This document shows, piece by piece, positions 1-7,481 of a stretch of DNA of 34,670 nt. Origin of the DNA: Archaeoglobaceae archaeon (GTDB lineage: Archaea > Halobacteriota > Archaeoglobi > Archaeoglobales > Archaeoglobaceae); NCBI GenBank assembly GCA_026988525.1, contig JALSLC010000032.1, positions 1 through 34,670 of the forward strand, written 5' to 3'. The position numbers and the translations under genes are program-made. Position 1 is the stretch's first letter; each line of letters opens with the position of its first letter. The notes below the pieces were generated by a model, which saw nothing but the letters and a program-made list of their open reading frames with translations, had not been told where the DNA came from and did no database searches.

Positions 1-1
1 G

Positions 2-247
2 GACAGTGTTAAAGATGAGCATATAATGATTGGTAGCTCTAAGGCTTTGGATGAGATAAGGATGGAGAGGGGTTGGAGTAGAAGAGAGTTGGAGGAAGAG
101 CTGGAGAGGAGAAGGGTGGTTCTTGAATGGATGATAGAACATGGAGTTAGAGACTACATCGAAGTTGCAAATATAATACATGCTTATCAAAGCAAGCCTG
201 AAAAAATCTTAGAAAAAATGGGTTTACAAGAAATGATCAGTAAATAG
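2..247 (+). CDS. Type IV pilus/type II secretion ATPase, C-terminal end (partial)
   Basis: The reading frame is open from the first bases of the window and stops at 245-247, so this is the 3' end of a gene that begins upstream. The roughly 80 visible residues contain a charged helix (MERGWSRRELEEELERRRVV), then VLEWMIEHGVRDYIEVANII and AYQSKPEKILEKMG. This pattern is typical of the C-terminus of archaeal VirB11/GspE-like secretion ATPases (FlaI/PilB type). The Walker motifs lie outside the window. The protein would be the cytoplasmic motor for assembly of a pilus-like structure. A TadC/FlaJ-type membrane protein follows 11 nt downstream, the usual ATPase-platform operon order, which supports the call. 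An internal ATG at 26-28 is not a likely start because the frame continues upstream of it. Confidence 0.75.
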   Translation, partial: DSVKDEHIMIGSSKALDEIRMERGWSRRELEEELERRRVVLEWMIEHGVRDYIEVANIIHAYQSKPEKILEKMGLQEMISK

Positions 248-258
248 GGGTGTTTAAT

Positions 259-2205
259 ATGTTTAAGGAAGCTAACTATTTTACATATATCGGATACAAA
301 ATTTTTGGAAAAAAAGTGAAAATTGAAAATTACTACGAGCTTGAAAAAAAATTGAGACAAGCCATGATTTCAATGCCTCCAGAAATGTATATAGCCACAG
401 CAAAGATTGTTTCTTTAATTTTTGCATTAGTGGGTTTGATACTGGGACTATTTCTAGCTGTAGTCCTTATATACTTTGTTCACTTACCTAAAACAATTAT
501 ACCAATCGCACTACCTGAAAATATTTACAGAAGTTGGATTGAAATAAGGAAGTTCGTTATTGCAGGAATGCTAATGGTTGTATTAACAGTTTTATTTTAC
601 TTATTTGGAATGTTTCTATTTTCTATTTATCCTTCGACAGTAATTAGCGACAGAAAAAGCAAAATAGATAGAGTGTTGCCCCATGCTATAACATTTATGT
701 ATTCTTTAAGTAAAGGTGGAATGAATATAATAGAAATTTTTAGGTCATTATCCAACTACTATGAAGTTTATGGAGAAATAGCAAGAGAATCAGCAAGACT
801 GATAAGAGATATGGAAGTGTTGGGAAAAGACTTGAGAAGTGTTTTAGCTGAAACTGTGGAGTTATCACCCTCTGAAAACTTTAAAGATTTTATTCATGGA
901 TTAATAACAGTTATAGATAGCGGAGGAGATATAACAAAATACCTTGAAGAGAGAGCTGAGTTTTATTTAGAGAGAGCAAGACAAGAACAAAAGAATTTTC
1001 TTGAATTTCTTGGACTTATGGCTGAAAGTTACATAACTGCTTTTGTGGCAGGCCCACTTTTCCTTATAATAATTCAAACTGTAATGGTTGTAATGGGACA
1101 AGGAAATCAAAACGCTCTTTATGCAATAATATACTTAGTAATTCCAATAGGATCCTTCTTCTTTGCAATGGTAATAAAACTGTTAACACCTACTGAAGAA
1201 GGTGAACCACCAAAATTAAAAGAAAAATACACGCATCTAAGAATTAAATGTCCAGACGAAATAGATGAAAAAGAGAGAAAAATGATCGAAAAACTCAAAA
1301 AAAGAATTAAATCTTGGAAACTCAAAAATACATTGAGACATCCATTAGAGCCTATAAAAAGGAAGCCCATATATGTTTTTATCTTTTCAGTTCCACCGGG
1401 TTTAGCATTTATACTGTATGGATTGAGAATATACCCATTTTACAGAAGCATTGACTGGGTATTTAAAATAGATGACTACGTAATAATAGCAACAATAATA
1501 ATGTTATTGCCCTTCGTAGTATTTCATGAATTAAAAATAAAAAGAGCAAAGAGAGTTATGAGATTGACACCCATTTTTTTGAACAAATTGGCTTCAGCTA
1601 ACGAAAGTGGTATGCCAATATATAGAGCTATATCGATGATAGCCAAAACAGATACTACTCCTTTAAAAAAGGAAATAACTAAAATAAAATCGGATTTGGA
1701 TTGGGGTATTAGCTTAAATGATGCCTTAGTCAGATTTGCAAACAGACTTAAAGTATTTGAATTGACAAGAACTATAACACTTTTAAATGAAGCTTTGAAA
1801 TCAACAGGTAATGTAACGGAAGTCCTAATGATATCGGCAAAAGATGCAAGTAATGCTGAACTTTTAAGGAGAGAGAGGCTATCTAATATGTTTATGTATG
1901 TAATAATAATCTATATATCATTCTTTGTTTTTATAGGTATAGTGTATATTATCACAACAACATTCCTCTCAACGTTAGCCCAAAGTGCTGCAAAAGTTGC
2001 ATCTAGTGGAGCAAATATAAATATGCTAAGAGGTATAAACGTAAGTACATACAAGAATATCTTTATGCATGCAGCAATATTCCAAGGATTTTTCGGAGGT
2101 CTTGTAGCTGGAGTAATGGGAGAAGGTAGCCTTTCATCGGGAGTTAAACATTCCTTAGTGATGCTCACTATAGCATATATACTATTTACTGTATTTATAC
2201 ATTAA
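259..2205 (+). CDS. TadC/FlaJ-type secretion platform membrane protein (two GspF domains)
   Basis: About 648 residues, the double-length archaeal form with two T2SS-F (GspF) domains. Each domain is a cytoplasmic helical bundle flanked by hydrophobic segments. There are TM clusters near residues 45-70 and 95-125, again around 255-300, then 370-425 and at the C-terminus. Motifs such as LPHAITFMYSLSKGGMN in the first half and FLNKLASANESGMPIYRAI in the second are the recognisable F-domain signatures. It forms the inner-membrane platform on which the ATPase encoded just upstream acts to assemble type IV pilin-like filaments. GTG at 250 is in frame, but ATG at 259 has the purine-rich AGGGGTG at 246-252 at good spacing, so I chose 259. 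No pilin gene is adjacent, although a pilin-like fusion lies at 27185. Confidence 0.85.
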   Translation: MFKEANYFTYIGYKIFGKKVKIENYYELEKKLRQAMISMPPEMYIATAKIVSLIFALVGLILGLFLAVVLIYFVHLPKTIIPIALPENIYRSWIEIRKFVIAGMLMVVLTVLFYLFGMFLFSIYPSTVISDRKSKIDRVLPHAITFMYSLSKGGMNIIEIFRSLSNYYEVYGEIARESARLIRDMEVLGKDLRSVLAETVELSPSENFKDFIHGLITVIDSGGDITKYLEERAEFYLERARQEQKNFLEFLGLMAESYITAFVAGPLFLIIIQTVMVVMGQGNQNALYAIIYLVIPIGSFFFAMVIKLLTPTEEGEPPKLKEKYTHLRIKCPDEIDEKERKMIEKLKKRIKSWKLKNTLRHPLEPIKRKPIYVFIFSVPPGLAFILYGLRIYPFYRSIDWVFKIDDYVIIATIIMLLPFVVFHELKIKRAKRVMRLTPIFLNKLASANESGMPIYRAISMIAKTDTTPLKKEITKIKSDLDWGISLNDALVRFANRLKVFELTRTITLLNEALKSTGNVTEVLMISAKDASNAELLRRERLSNMFMYVIIIYISFFVFIGIVYIITTTFLSTLAQSAAKVASSGANINMLRGINVSTYKNIFMHAAIFQGFFGGLVAGVMGEGSLSSGVKHSLVMLTIAYILFTVFIH

Positions 2206-2235
2206 TTCCAATTTTTTAATTTTATTTTTTTTCGA
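2206..2235. terminator. T-rich convergent intergenic end
   Basis: Only 16 nt separate the TadC stop from the stop of the converging transporter gene. Just after the TadC gene the plus strand is a run of T tracts (ttttttaattttattttttttc), which fits archaeal oligo-T termination. It runs into the 3' end of the opposing gene. No stem is needed or seen. Confidence 0.45.
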
Positions 2236-3040
2236 GTATGACAAAAATACTTGTCAGTATTAAAATTCCACCAAGTACTTGTCTTATGGATAAAACTTCT
2301 CCAAAAAATACGTAACCAATTACTGAAACTGTTAGCGGTTCTACAAGTGCTGATAAAGAAGAGTTGCTTGCTCCACATCCTTTTATCCCATGATTAAAGA
2401 TAGTAAAAGCAAAAGCAGTTGGTATTAATCCCAGACCCAGCACCCATATTATTTGGTTTAATTTTATTGGTGAGAGTGCAAATGGAGAAAGAAAAATCGA
2501 AGATATACCTAAATAAGCAAAAGTTATACTCAAACTGTCCATTTCTGATCTTGCTCTTTTCATTACTAAAAAGTAAAAAGCATAAAATATCCCGGACAAT
2601 ACACCAAAAACATCTCCGCTAATTTCGTTTGGAGAGATGATAAACCACAAACCAATTAAACCCATTACTACTGCAAAAAGCTGTTTTAAACTAATTTTTT
2701 CACCAATAATAAAAGAAAAAATAACAACATACACTGGAGCCATGTATAGCAAAAGTGCGGCAGTAGCTACCTTAGTTACTTGTATGGATTTTATATAAAA
2801 CAATATTGTAGCAGTGTTTATTACCGAAATCAAAAATATAAATTTCCAATTTCTTAGCTTGGGTTTTTTACCCAATACAAGGTAAAACACAGATAAATAG
2901 ATAAATCCAGTAAGGAGTCTAAGAGATGTGATTTGAATTGCATTCATTCCTTGTACACTTAATTCTCTTACAAAGATCGGTAGAGTACCCATCATAATTG
3001 CACCTAAGATAACATATATGCAACTTTTCTCAAATCTCAT
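2222..3040 (-). CDS. DMT-superfamily (EamA/RhaT-type) transporter
   Basis: About 272 residues, almost entirely hydrophobic, with roughly ten TM segments arranged as two EamA repeats, the normal size and shape for a drug/metabolite transporter. Features include an early GTLPIFVRELS segment, a central LYMAPVYVVIFSFIIGEKIS and the matching late LSALVEPLTVSVIGYVFFGE. The repeated P-x-x-x-x-x-x-x-x-x-GE pattern is characteristic of EamA domains. The substrate cannot be told from sequence. It is the last gene of a minus-strand run after a GTPase and a ferredoxin. A TTG at 3052 is in frame, but ATG at 3040 is preceded by GAGTGA at 4-nt spacing, which overlaps the ferredoxin stop, so translation is probably coupled and starts at 3040. 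Confidence 0.85.
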   Translation of the reverse strand: MRFEKSCIYVILGAIMMGTLPIFVRELSVQGMNAIQITSLRLLTGFIYLSVFYLVLGKKPKLRNWKFIFLISVINTATILFYIKSIQVTKVATAALLLYMAPVYVVIFSFIIGEKISLKQLFAVVMGLIGLWFIISPNEISGDVFGVLSGIFYAFYFLVMKRARSEMDSLSITFAYLGISSIFLSPFALSPIKLNQIIWVLGLGLIPTAFAFTIFNHGIKGCGASNSSLSALVEPLTVSVIGYVFFGEVLSIRQVLGGILILTSIFVILEKK

Positions 3041-3044
3041 GCTT

Positions 3045-3221
3045 TCACTCAAAGTAAATTAGAGAGTTATTCTTGCAAACTTTAACACATTTCATGCAAA
3101 GATTGCATTTCTCATAATCTATACTCACCACTTTATCTCCTTGAAAAATTATAGCATCTACTTCGCAAACGTCTCTACAAGCTCCACAAGCTTTACAACC
3201 CATTACAGCAATGTATCCCAT
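3045..3221 (-). CDS. Small 2[4Fe-4S] ferredoxin
   Basis: A 58-residue protein with two CxxCxxCxxxC cluster motifs: Cys9/12/15/19 and Cys39/42/45/49. This is the classic small clostridial-type ferredoxin layout for two [4Fe-4S] clusters. The Pro that usually follows the fourth Cys of each motif is absent (CE and CK instead). It would be a soluble cytoplasmic electron carrier or a subunit of a larger oxidoreductase. Start choice: ATG 3239 overlaps the end of the GTPase gene, whereas ATG 3221 has GTGAGGGA six bases upstream, so 3221 is preferred. It is probably translated from the same mRNA as the GTPase and the transporter. The partner enzyme is not evident nearby, though an Fe-S carrier protein (Mrp) lies just beyond, on the other strand. 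Confidence 0.85.
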   Translation of the reverse strand: MGYIAVMGCKACGACRDVCEVDAIIFQGDKVVSIDYEKCNLCMKCVKVCKNNSLIYFE

Positions 3222-3231
3222 AAAAAATCCC

Positions 3232-4311
3232 TCACGCATATATTGTTACAATATCTTCGTCCTCTACAACGTGATCTATACCTACTCTTTGCCCCGGAAA
3301 TCTAACAGATTTTCCCCAAACCTTTGCGTATCTAAACCTCTTTATCATATCCCTATGCAATCTTTCACAAATATCTTTTATAGTTGAACCTTTCCTCAAA
3401 ATCATGGGCTCTTTTTCTGGTTTCTTTCCGGGGGGTTTCAAGAAAACTCTTATAAATTCAAGTTTTTGGTATATTTTTTCCTTCAATTCCTCGATACCAT
3501 ATCCTTTCTCAGCCGAAATAAACACGGAATCTGGATATTTTTTTCTTAAATTTTCTAAGTAATTTTCATCAACTAAATCAATTTTGTTTACAACTTTAAT
3601 CGCAGGTATGTAAACCCTATTTCCCTGAATTGCATCTATAAGCCTATCTATCGTTATATCTTCTCTAACTAAGATGTCTGCATTGTGTATTTTATATTCT
3701 CTTAAAATTTCAACTATAGTTTTTTCATCTATTGCTAAAGGAGTTGTGGTTGTTATGTTTATTCCCCCCCTTGCTTTTTTCTTTATTATTATATTCGGTG
3801 GTTGTTGATTCAATCTTATTCCACCATCATACAATTCTTTTTCCAAAATATCAATTTGATGTATGTTAAACACATCAGAAATTATTAAAATTAGATCAGC
3901 ACTCCTTATTGCAGATATAATCTCTCTACCTCTCCCTCTACCTTTTGATGCTCCCTCAATTATACCGGGAACATCTACTATCTGAATTCTTGCACCTTTA
4001 TAGTTCAACATACCTGGAATAGGTTTTAAAGTTGTGAAGGAATAATCAGCTACATCACTCTTAGCCCCGGTAAGAACATTTAGTAAAGTAGATTTTCCTA
4101 CTGAAGGATAGCCAACAAGAACAGCAGTTGCATCACCTTCTTTCTTTATTGCAAATTGCACACCTTTACCTTTTTTCTGTCTTTTTTCCGCTTCCTCTCT
4201 AAGTTTTGCAAGTTTTGCTTTCAGTTTACCAATATGGTGCTCTGTTGCTTTATTGTATGGTGTTCTCTTAATCTCCTCTTCAAGAGCTCTTATTTGTTCC
4301 TCTATACCCAT
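3232..4311 (-). CDS. DRG-family GTPase with C-terminal TGS domain
   Basis: With the start at 4311 the protein has 359 residues. It begins MGIEEQIRALEEEIKRTP and continues with a helical basic region ending near residue 55, the standard N-terminus of archaeal/eukaryotic developmentally regulated GTP-binding proteins. G-motifs are visible: G1 GYPSVGKST (67-75), switch region SFTTLKPIPG (91-100), G3 DVPG (113-116), G4 NKID (242-245) and G5 SAEKG (266-270). A ThrRS/GTPase/SpoT (TGS) domain occupies about 286-358. The family binds translating ribosomes and is proposed to relieve stalling. An in-frame ATG at 4383 would add 24 unrelated residues and is rejected. The gene leads a minus-strand operon with the ferredoxin and the DMT transporter. 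Confidence 0.93.
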   Translation of the reverse strand: MGIEEQIRALEEEIKRTPYNKATEHHIGKLKAKLAKLREEAEKRQKKGKGVQFAIKKEGDATAVLVGYPSVGKSTLLNVLTGAKSDVADYSFTTLKPIPGMLNYKGARIQIVDVPGIIEGASKGRGRGREIISAIRSADLILIISDVFNIHQIDILEKELYDGGIRLNQQPPNIIIKKKARGGINITTTTPLAIDEKTIVEILREYKIHNADILVREDITIDRLIDAIQGNRVYIPAIKVVNKIDLVDENYLENLRKKYPDSVFISAEKGYGIEELKEKIYQKLEFIRVFLKPPGKKPEKEPMILRKGSTIKDICERLHRDMIKRFRYAKVWGKSVRFPGQRVGIDHVVEDEDIVTIYA

Positions 4312-4407
4312 CCAACTGTACAAACTGAATTCTGTTATTAAAATTGTCGAGTTAGTATTGACCGAAAATAACAAAATTTTCATAAGCAGTCTTGAAAAGC
4401 AAAACTC

Positions 4408-5274
4408 ATGAAAAAGCTTGTAGTAATGAGTGGAAAAGGTGGAGTTGGTAAATCAACTGTTGCCGTAAACCTCGCTTTTGCTTTGAAAAAGAAGGGTTAC
4501 AAAGTGGGATTGCTTGATTGCGATGTTCACGGTCCGTCAGTTCCGAAACTCTTAGGATTAGAGGATATTAGAGGGTTAGAGGCAAAAGAGGGCAAAATTA
4601 AACCATTAGATATTCATGGAGTTAAAGTCTTTTCTATGGGTTTTATGCTACCAAGCAGAGACACACCAGTTGTATGGAGAGGGCCAATAAAGCACAAATT
4701 TATAGAAGAGGCTCTAAATAATGTAGATTGGGGCGAAATTGATTATTTAGTTATAGATTTACCTCCCGGAACTGGAGATGAAGTTATAAGCATAGTTCAA
4801 CTTGCAAAGCCAGATGGGTGTGTAGTAGTAACTACACCACAAAGTGTAGCATTAGAAGATGTTAGAAAAGCTATAAACTTTGCAATACATGCTGGAGTCC
4901 CAGTAGTAGGTGTAATAGAAAATATGAGTGGTCTTATATGCCCACACTGTGGTAAAACAATAGAAGTCTTTGGCTCAGGAGGAGGGAAAAAACTTTCAGC
5001 TGAAATGGCTGTGCCCTTTGCAGGCAAAATACCTCTCGATACAAGCATATTCAAGAGTGGTGAAGACGGAAAACCTTTTGTAGATATGGACTCACCCTCA
5101 GCAAAGATATTTGAAGAGATAGTTGACAATATACTGGAGAATCTCGAAATGATTCAAGAAGAACTGAAAAAACTACAGGAAAAAGCTGAAAAAGCTAAGA
5201 AAGAAGCGGAAAAGAAATTAGAAGAGTTAAGAAAGAAAGTAGGGAAGAAGAGCGAAGACGAAAAACAAAATTAG
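4408..5274 (+). CDS. Mrp/NBP35-family Fe-S cluster carrier ATPase
   Basis: 288 residues. The protein starts directly with the deviant Walker A SGKGGVGKST (8-17) of MinD/Mrp P-loop ATPases. It has the Mrp signature DVHGPSVPKLLG (39-50), a Walker B region DYLVIDLPPGTGDE (112-125) and the cluster-bridging CPHC (178-181). Mrp/NBP35/ApbC proteins assemble and hand over [4Fe-4S] clusters in the cytoplasm as dimers, using the CxxC pair. Residues from about 243 to the end are an unusually long, highly charged Lys/Glu coiled coil not needed for the fold. The 96-nt gap to the divergent GTPase gene presumably carries the promoters. A NifX-like protein gene follows 55 nt after the stop, a common pairing in archaea that suggests a joint metal-cluster role. 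Confidence 0.93.
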   Translation: MKKLVVMSGKGGVGKSTVAVNLAFALKKKGYKVGLLDCDVHGPSVPKLLGLEDIRGLEAKEGKIKPLDIHGVKVFSMGFMLPSRDTPVVWRGPIKHKFIEEALNNVDWGEIDYLVIDLPPGTGDEVISIVQLAKPDGCVVVTTPQSVALEDVRKAINFAIHAGVPVVGVIENMSGLICPHCGKTIEVFGSGGGKKLSAEMAVPFAGKIPLDTSIFKSGEDGKPFVDMDSPSAKIFEEIVDNILENLEMIQEELKKLQEKAEKAKKEAEKKLEELRKKVGKKSEDEKQN

Positions 5275-5329
5275 GTTATCCAAAATTTTATCAATCCAAA
5301 ATAAATTATAATTCAATGAGGTGAACGCT

Positions 5330-5698
5330 ATGAGAATAGCTGTGCCAACTGAGGGGAGAGGAGGTTTGGAAGACTTTGTATCTATGCACTTTGGTAGAGC
5401 TGCTACATTCACAGTTTACGATACAGATACTGGAGAAGTATCAGTAATTCCAAATACATCTGAGCATTTTGGAGGAGTAGGGACGCCACCTGAACTCTTA
5501 GCAAAAGCTGGCGTAGATGTAGTGTTATGTGGTAATATAGGGCCAAAAGCAATAATAATGTTTGAGCAATTTGGAATAAAAGTTTACTCAGGTGCTACAG
5601 GGACTGCAAGAGATGCCATAGAAGCATTCTTAAATGGATTGTTGCAACCAGCAAGCTTAGATAGTGCATGTCCAGACCACAGACATCACATTTTCTAA
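5330..5698 (+). CDS. NifX/NifB-type dinitrogenase iron-molybdenum cofactor-binding protein
   Basis: 122 residues covering a single NifX-like (Nitro_FeMo-Co) domain: MRIAVPTEGRGG at the start, SMHFGRAATFTVYD, then GVDVVLCGNIGPKA and GATGTARDAIEAFLNG. It ends in a His/Cys tail (CPDHRHHIF) that could bind metal. In archaea without nitrogenase, stand-alone members are found beside Mrp-type ATPases, as here, and are thought to carry Fe-S or Fe-Mo type clusters; this is family knowledge. No nif genes are visible here, so nitrogen fixation should not be inferred. GTG 5321 is in frame, but it is part of the strong GAGGTGA ribosome binding site at 5318-5324, and ATG 5330 is the start. Confidence 0.88.
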   Translation: MRIAVPTEGRGGLEDFVSMHFGRAATFTVYDTDTGEVSVIPNTSEHFGGVGTPPELLAKAGVDVVLCGNIGPKAIIMFEQFGIKVYSGATGTARDAIEAFLNGLLQPASLDSACPDHRHHIF

Positions 5699-5849
5699 AT
5701 CTATTTTTTCTAAATTATTTTAACCTAATTTAGCTCTTTATATCTTTCTATGCCGGTAAATATTCATTAAAAACAATTTACTAAGCAATAAAATAATAAT
5801 ATAAATATAAAAATTAATAATTAATAATAAAACAAAAAGAAAACTCCGC
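5699..5849. other. Very AT-rich convergent intergenic region
   Basis: This 151-nt gap lies between two converging genes. It opens with T tracts on the plus strand (a plausible terminator for the NifX-like gene). From about 5761 it becomes an almost pure A/T stretch of short aat/ata repeats, which on the minus strand gives T-rich sequence after alba. It probably holds both transcription ends. I see no reading frame or structured RNA in it. Confidence 0.5.
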
Positions 5850-6122
5850 TTACTCCTTCTTTACAAGTACTATCTCTATTGCGGAGACATTTGCTTCTCC
5901 TTGCTCACTCTCGACCTTTTCGGTCGAGATTTTTATGTCTTTAACATCAACATCTGGCAAAAAGCGCTTTCTGACTATCTCTGCAACATCGACTGCTCTG
6001 CTTATAGCTCTACCTCTTGCCTTAACGGCGACTTCCTTTACACCACTGTTGAATTGGGTCAATACTGCAAGCACATAGTTCATTACAGGCTTGTTACCAA
6101 CAAACACTGCGTTCTCAGCCAT
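5850..6122 (-). CDS. albA: Alba DNA/RNA-binding chromatin protein
   Basis: 90 residues, the usual Alba length, with [18 protein letters not shown] near the N-terminus. This carries the Lys-Pro pair (Lys11) that in characterised Alba proteins contacts DNA and can be acetylated. It is followed by [20 protein letters not shown] and a C-terminal beta strand [10 protein letters not shown]. Alba is an abundant dimeric nucleoid and RNA-binding protein in archaea. The gene has one of the strongest ribosome binding sites in the window (AAGGAGGT about ten bases before the ATG) and a good TATA element near 6181, consistent with high expression. It stands alone, divergent from tRNA-Met. No second Alba paralogue is in the window. 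Confidence 0.97.
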   Translation of the reverse strand: MAENAVFVGNKPVMNYVLAVLTQFNSGVKEVAVKARGRAISRAVDVAEIVRKRFLPDVDVKDIKISTEKVESEQGEANVSAIEIVLVKKE

Positions 6123-6173
6123 TTTCTCTAAACCTCCTTAGCTTTTTTAGAGCATTGCCAAACTACCAAATAC

Positions 6174-6190
6174 AGTATATTAATTTTTCC
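6174..6190 (-). promoter_or_regulatory. alba promoter (BRE/TATA)
   Basis: On the minus strand the sequence reads as a purine-rich BRE-like GGAAAA leading into a TTAATATA TATA element. It is centred about 59 nt before the alba ATG, so transcription should start near 6155 and leave a leader of about 30 nt that carries the ribosome binding site. Inferred from spacing only. Confidence 0.5.
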
Positions 6191-6218
6191 TTAATAAGTG
6201 TTAAATTGAAATGCAGAG

Positions 6219-6230
6219 TAAAATATATTA
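6219..6230 (+). promoter_or_regulatory. tRNA-Met promoter TATA box
   Basis: TAAAATATATTA lies about 30 nt before the mature tRNA 5' end, the expected place for an archaeal TATA box giving a short 5' leader. Nearly the same 13-base string occurs before the ribosomal protein S8e gene at 24217, which suggests both are strong promoters. Confidence 0.6.
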
Positions 6231-6256
6231 ATCAACCGGAAATTCCATAATAATAA

Positions 6257-6330
6257 GCCGAGGTAGCCTAGCTGGTTGGGGCGCCTGACTCATAATCAGG
6301 AGGTCGGGGGTTCGAATCCCCCCCTCGGCA
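6257..6330 (+). tRNA. Elongator tRNA-Met (anticodon CAT)
   Basis: The 74-nt sequence folds as a cloverleaf. The acceptor stem GCCGAGG pairs with CCTCGGC, with discriminator A at 6330. The D arm is GCCTAGCTGGTTGGGGC, and the anticodon stem CCTGA/TCAGG closes the loop CTCATAA with anticodon CAT at 6291-6293. The T arm contains GGGTTCGAATCCC within a seven-G/C-rich stem. The acceptor stem and D-arm sequence match archaeal elongator tRNA-Met rather than initiator tRNA (which carries different acceptor-stem end pairs) or the CAU-isoleucine tRNA. No intron is present in the anticodon loop, and CCA is not encoded, so it must be added enzymatically. Confidence 0.93.
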
Positions 6331-6469
6331 CTCCTTCTTCTGGTTTTACACCATACTATGGTACTCCCAAACAGAATCATCTATAACAACGCTAAACTAC
6401 TAACTATGTTACTATAACTTCATCCATTTCCATCTCCTCTGTTCTTAGTAAAAAAACACTAATCTAAAG

Positions 6470-7033
6470 TTAAATCCAAATTTCTCCACCTTCAAAAACT
6501 TCTTTTTTCCATATAGGTAGTTCTTTTTTAATGCGTTCTACAGCTTCAGCTAAAACTGGAAATACATGTTTTCTACTGTATCCCATAACAGCAACGTAAA
6601 CTATATCCTCTCCTACCTTTACTACGCCTTTTTTATGAAAAATCTCTACCCCCTCTATCCCTTCCCTACTTTCAAGTTCCCTCTTTAATTTACTTAATCT
6701 TTCATAGTATAACTCTTCATTGATTTCGTACTCAAGATACTTAACTTTCCTACCCTCGTTAATCTCTCTCACAAATCCAACAAATATCGCTATTGCTCCA
6801 CACTTCTTTCTATTTTTCCTCTTTTTAATTTTATTAACTATTGAGTTTAGAGTTTCCCATTCAAATTCCGTTTCTTCAATTTTATTTGTACTAACAGTTA
6901 TTTCCCTCCATCCTAAGTCACACATTATGTTTAGCACTTTTTCAAACTCTAAATCCAATTTTCCAATAGGTGTTTCAAAAAAATCACCTCTATCTACAAC
7001 ATCAGCATTAGTATTCGAAATCCTCACTTTCAA
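6470..7033 (-). CDS. moaE: MoaE-like molybdopterin synthase large subunit with N-terminal extension
   Basis: The C-terminal 110 residues are a MoaE domain: CGAIAIFVGFVREINEG, then KYLEYEI, HKKGVVKVGEDIVYVAVMG, SRKHVF and the catalytic-lysine region PIWKKEVFEGGEIWI. MoaE, with MoaD, inserts the dithiolene sulfurs into precursor Z to make molybdopterin (used for tungsten/molybdenum enzymes). About 75 N-terminal residues precede the domain and do not belong to classical MoaE; I do not recognise them. The start is uncertain. GTG 7042 has no site, TTG 7033 sits five bases after GAGGTGA, and GTG 7027 is also possible; I used 7033. The gene overlaps the phosphoesterase end by about 26 nt, so the two are probably translationally coupled. 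No moaD is adjacent. Confidence 0.85.
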   Translation of the reverse strand: MKVRISNTNADVVDRGDFFETPIGKLDLEFEKVLNIMCDLGWREITVSTNKIEETEFEWETLNSIVNKIKKRKNRKKCGAIAIFVGFVREINEGRKVKYLEYEINEELYYERLSKLKRELESREGIEGVEIFHKKGVVKVGEDIVYVAVMGYSRKHVFPVLAEAVERIKKELPIWKKEVFEGGEIWI

Positions 7034-7481
7034 CTTCCTCACCTCTTAAAAAGAACCTTAATTTTTTATCTAAGTATGCAAACTGCCCTAATTTAGCATA
7101 CCCCGGACAAAATATTAGTGGTTTTTTACTTGCAACAATAAACCTATGTAAATGACCAAAAACCATTACTTTAACATCCAATTCTCTTGCAAGATAGTAT
7201 ATATCTGTAAAATCATCCATTAAAGGTTCATGTTTAACTCCAACATTCCAACCACTGACAACTTCAGGTAATGAAAAGTTGTCACAATTCCCTTTTACAG
7301 CAAGCAAGTTTATACCATTTTTATTACAAAATTCAGTTAGTGCATTGTAAACTTCGATTGTTTCAAAATCACCAGCGTGAACTAATAAATCAAATTGAAC
7401 GTAATTATTAACTTCACTAAGAAAATTATTCATTTCCCATTTTTTTCTAAGGTGTGTGTCAGATATTGCCAAGATTTTCAT
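7008..7481 (-). CDS. YfcE/MJ0936-type metallophosphoesterase
   Basis: 157 residues, a compact calcineurin-like phosphodiesterase. Metal-binding motifs are visible in order: SDTH (7-10), HAGDFE (about 35-40), KGNCD (about 63-67) and FGHLHRF. PGYAKLGQFAYLD follows near the end, where family members have a PGS-type strand. The family hydrolyses phosphodiesters with Mn/Ni/Fe; the natural substrate is usually unknown. The usual THGH segment is replaced by VKHEPLMDD, so one His ligand is displaced or altered. The gene overlaps both its upstream neighbour (the asparagine-synthetase-like gene, 23 nt) and the downstream moaE gene, so the three form one tightly packed minus-strand operon. Confidence 0.87.
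   Translation of the reverse strand: MKILAISDTHLRKKWEMNNFLSEVNNYVQFDLLVHAGDFETIEVYNALTEFCNKNGINLLAVKGNCDNFSLPEVVSGWNVGVKHEPLMDDFTDIYYLARELDVKVMVFGHLHRFIVASKKPLIFCPGYAKLGQFAYLDKKLRFFLRGEEVESEDFEY

Noticed and set aside
5321-5698. NifX-like protein as a sign of nitrogen fixation
   Set aside because: NifX/NifB-like single-domain proteins occur widely in archaea without nitrogenase, and no nif structural genes are visible in the window.
5761-5845. A/T-repeat stretch as a possible replication origin or CRISPR leader
   Set aside because: No direct repeats of regular spacing and no Orc1/Cdc6 box-like motifs were seen; it lies between converging genes and fits a double terminator.
6331-6469. Possible small RNA or short peptide downstream of tRNA-Met
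   Set aside because: Only a 13-codon minus-strand frame and a weak ACCATA/TATGGT inverted repeat were found; not enough to call a gene.
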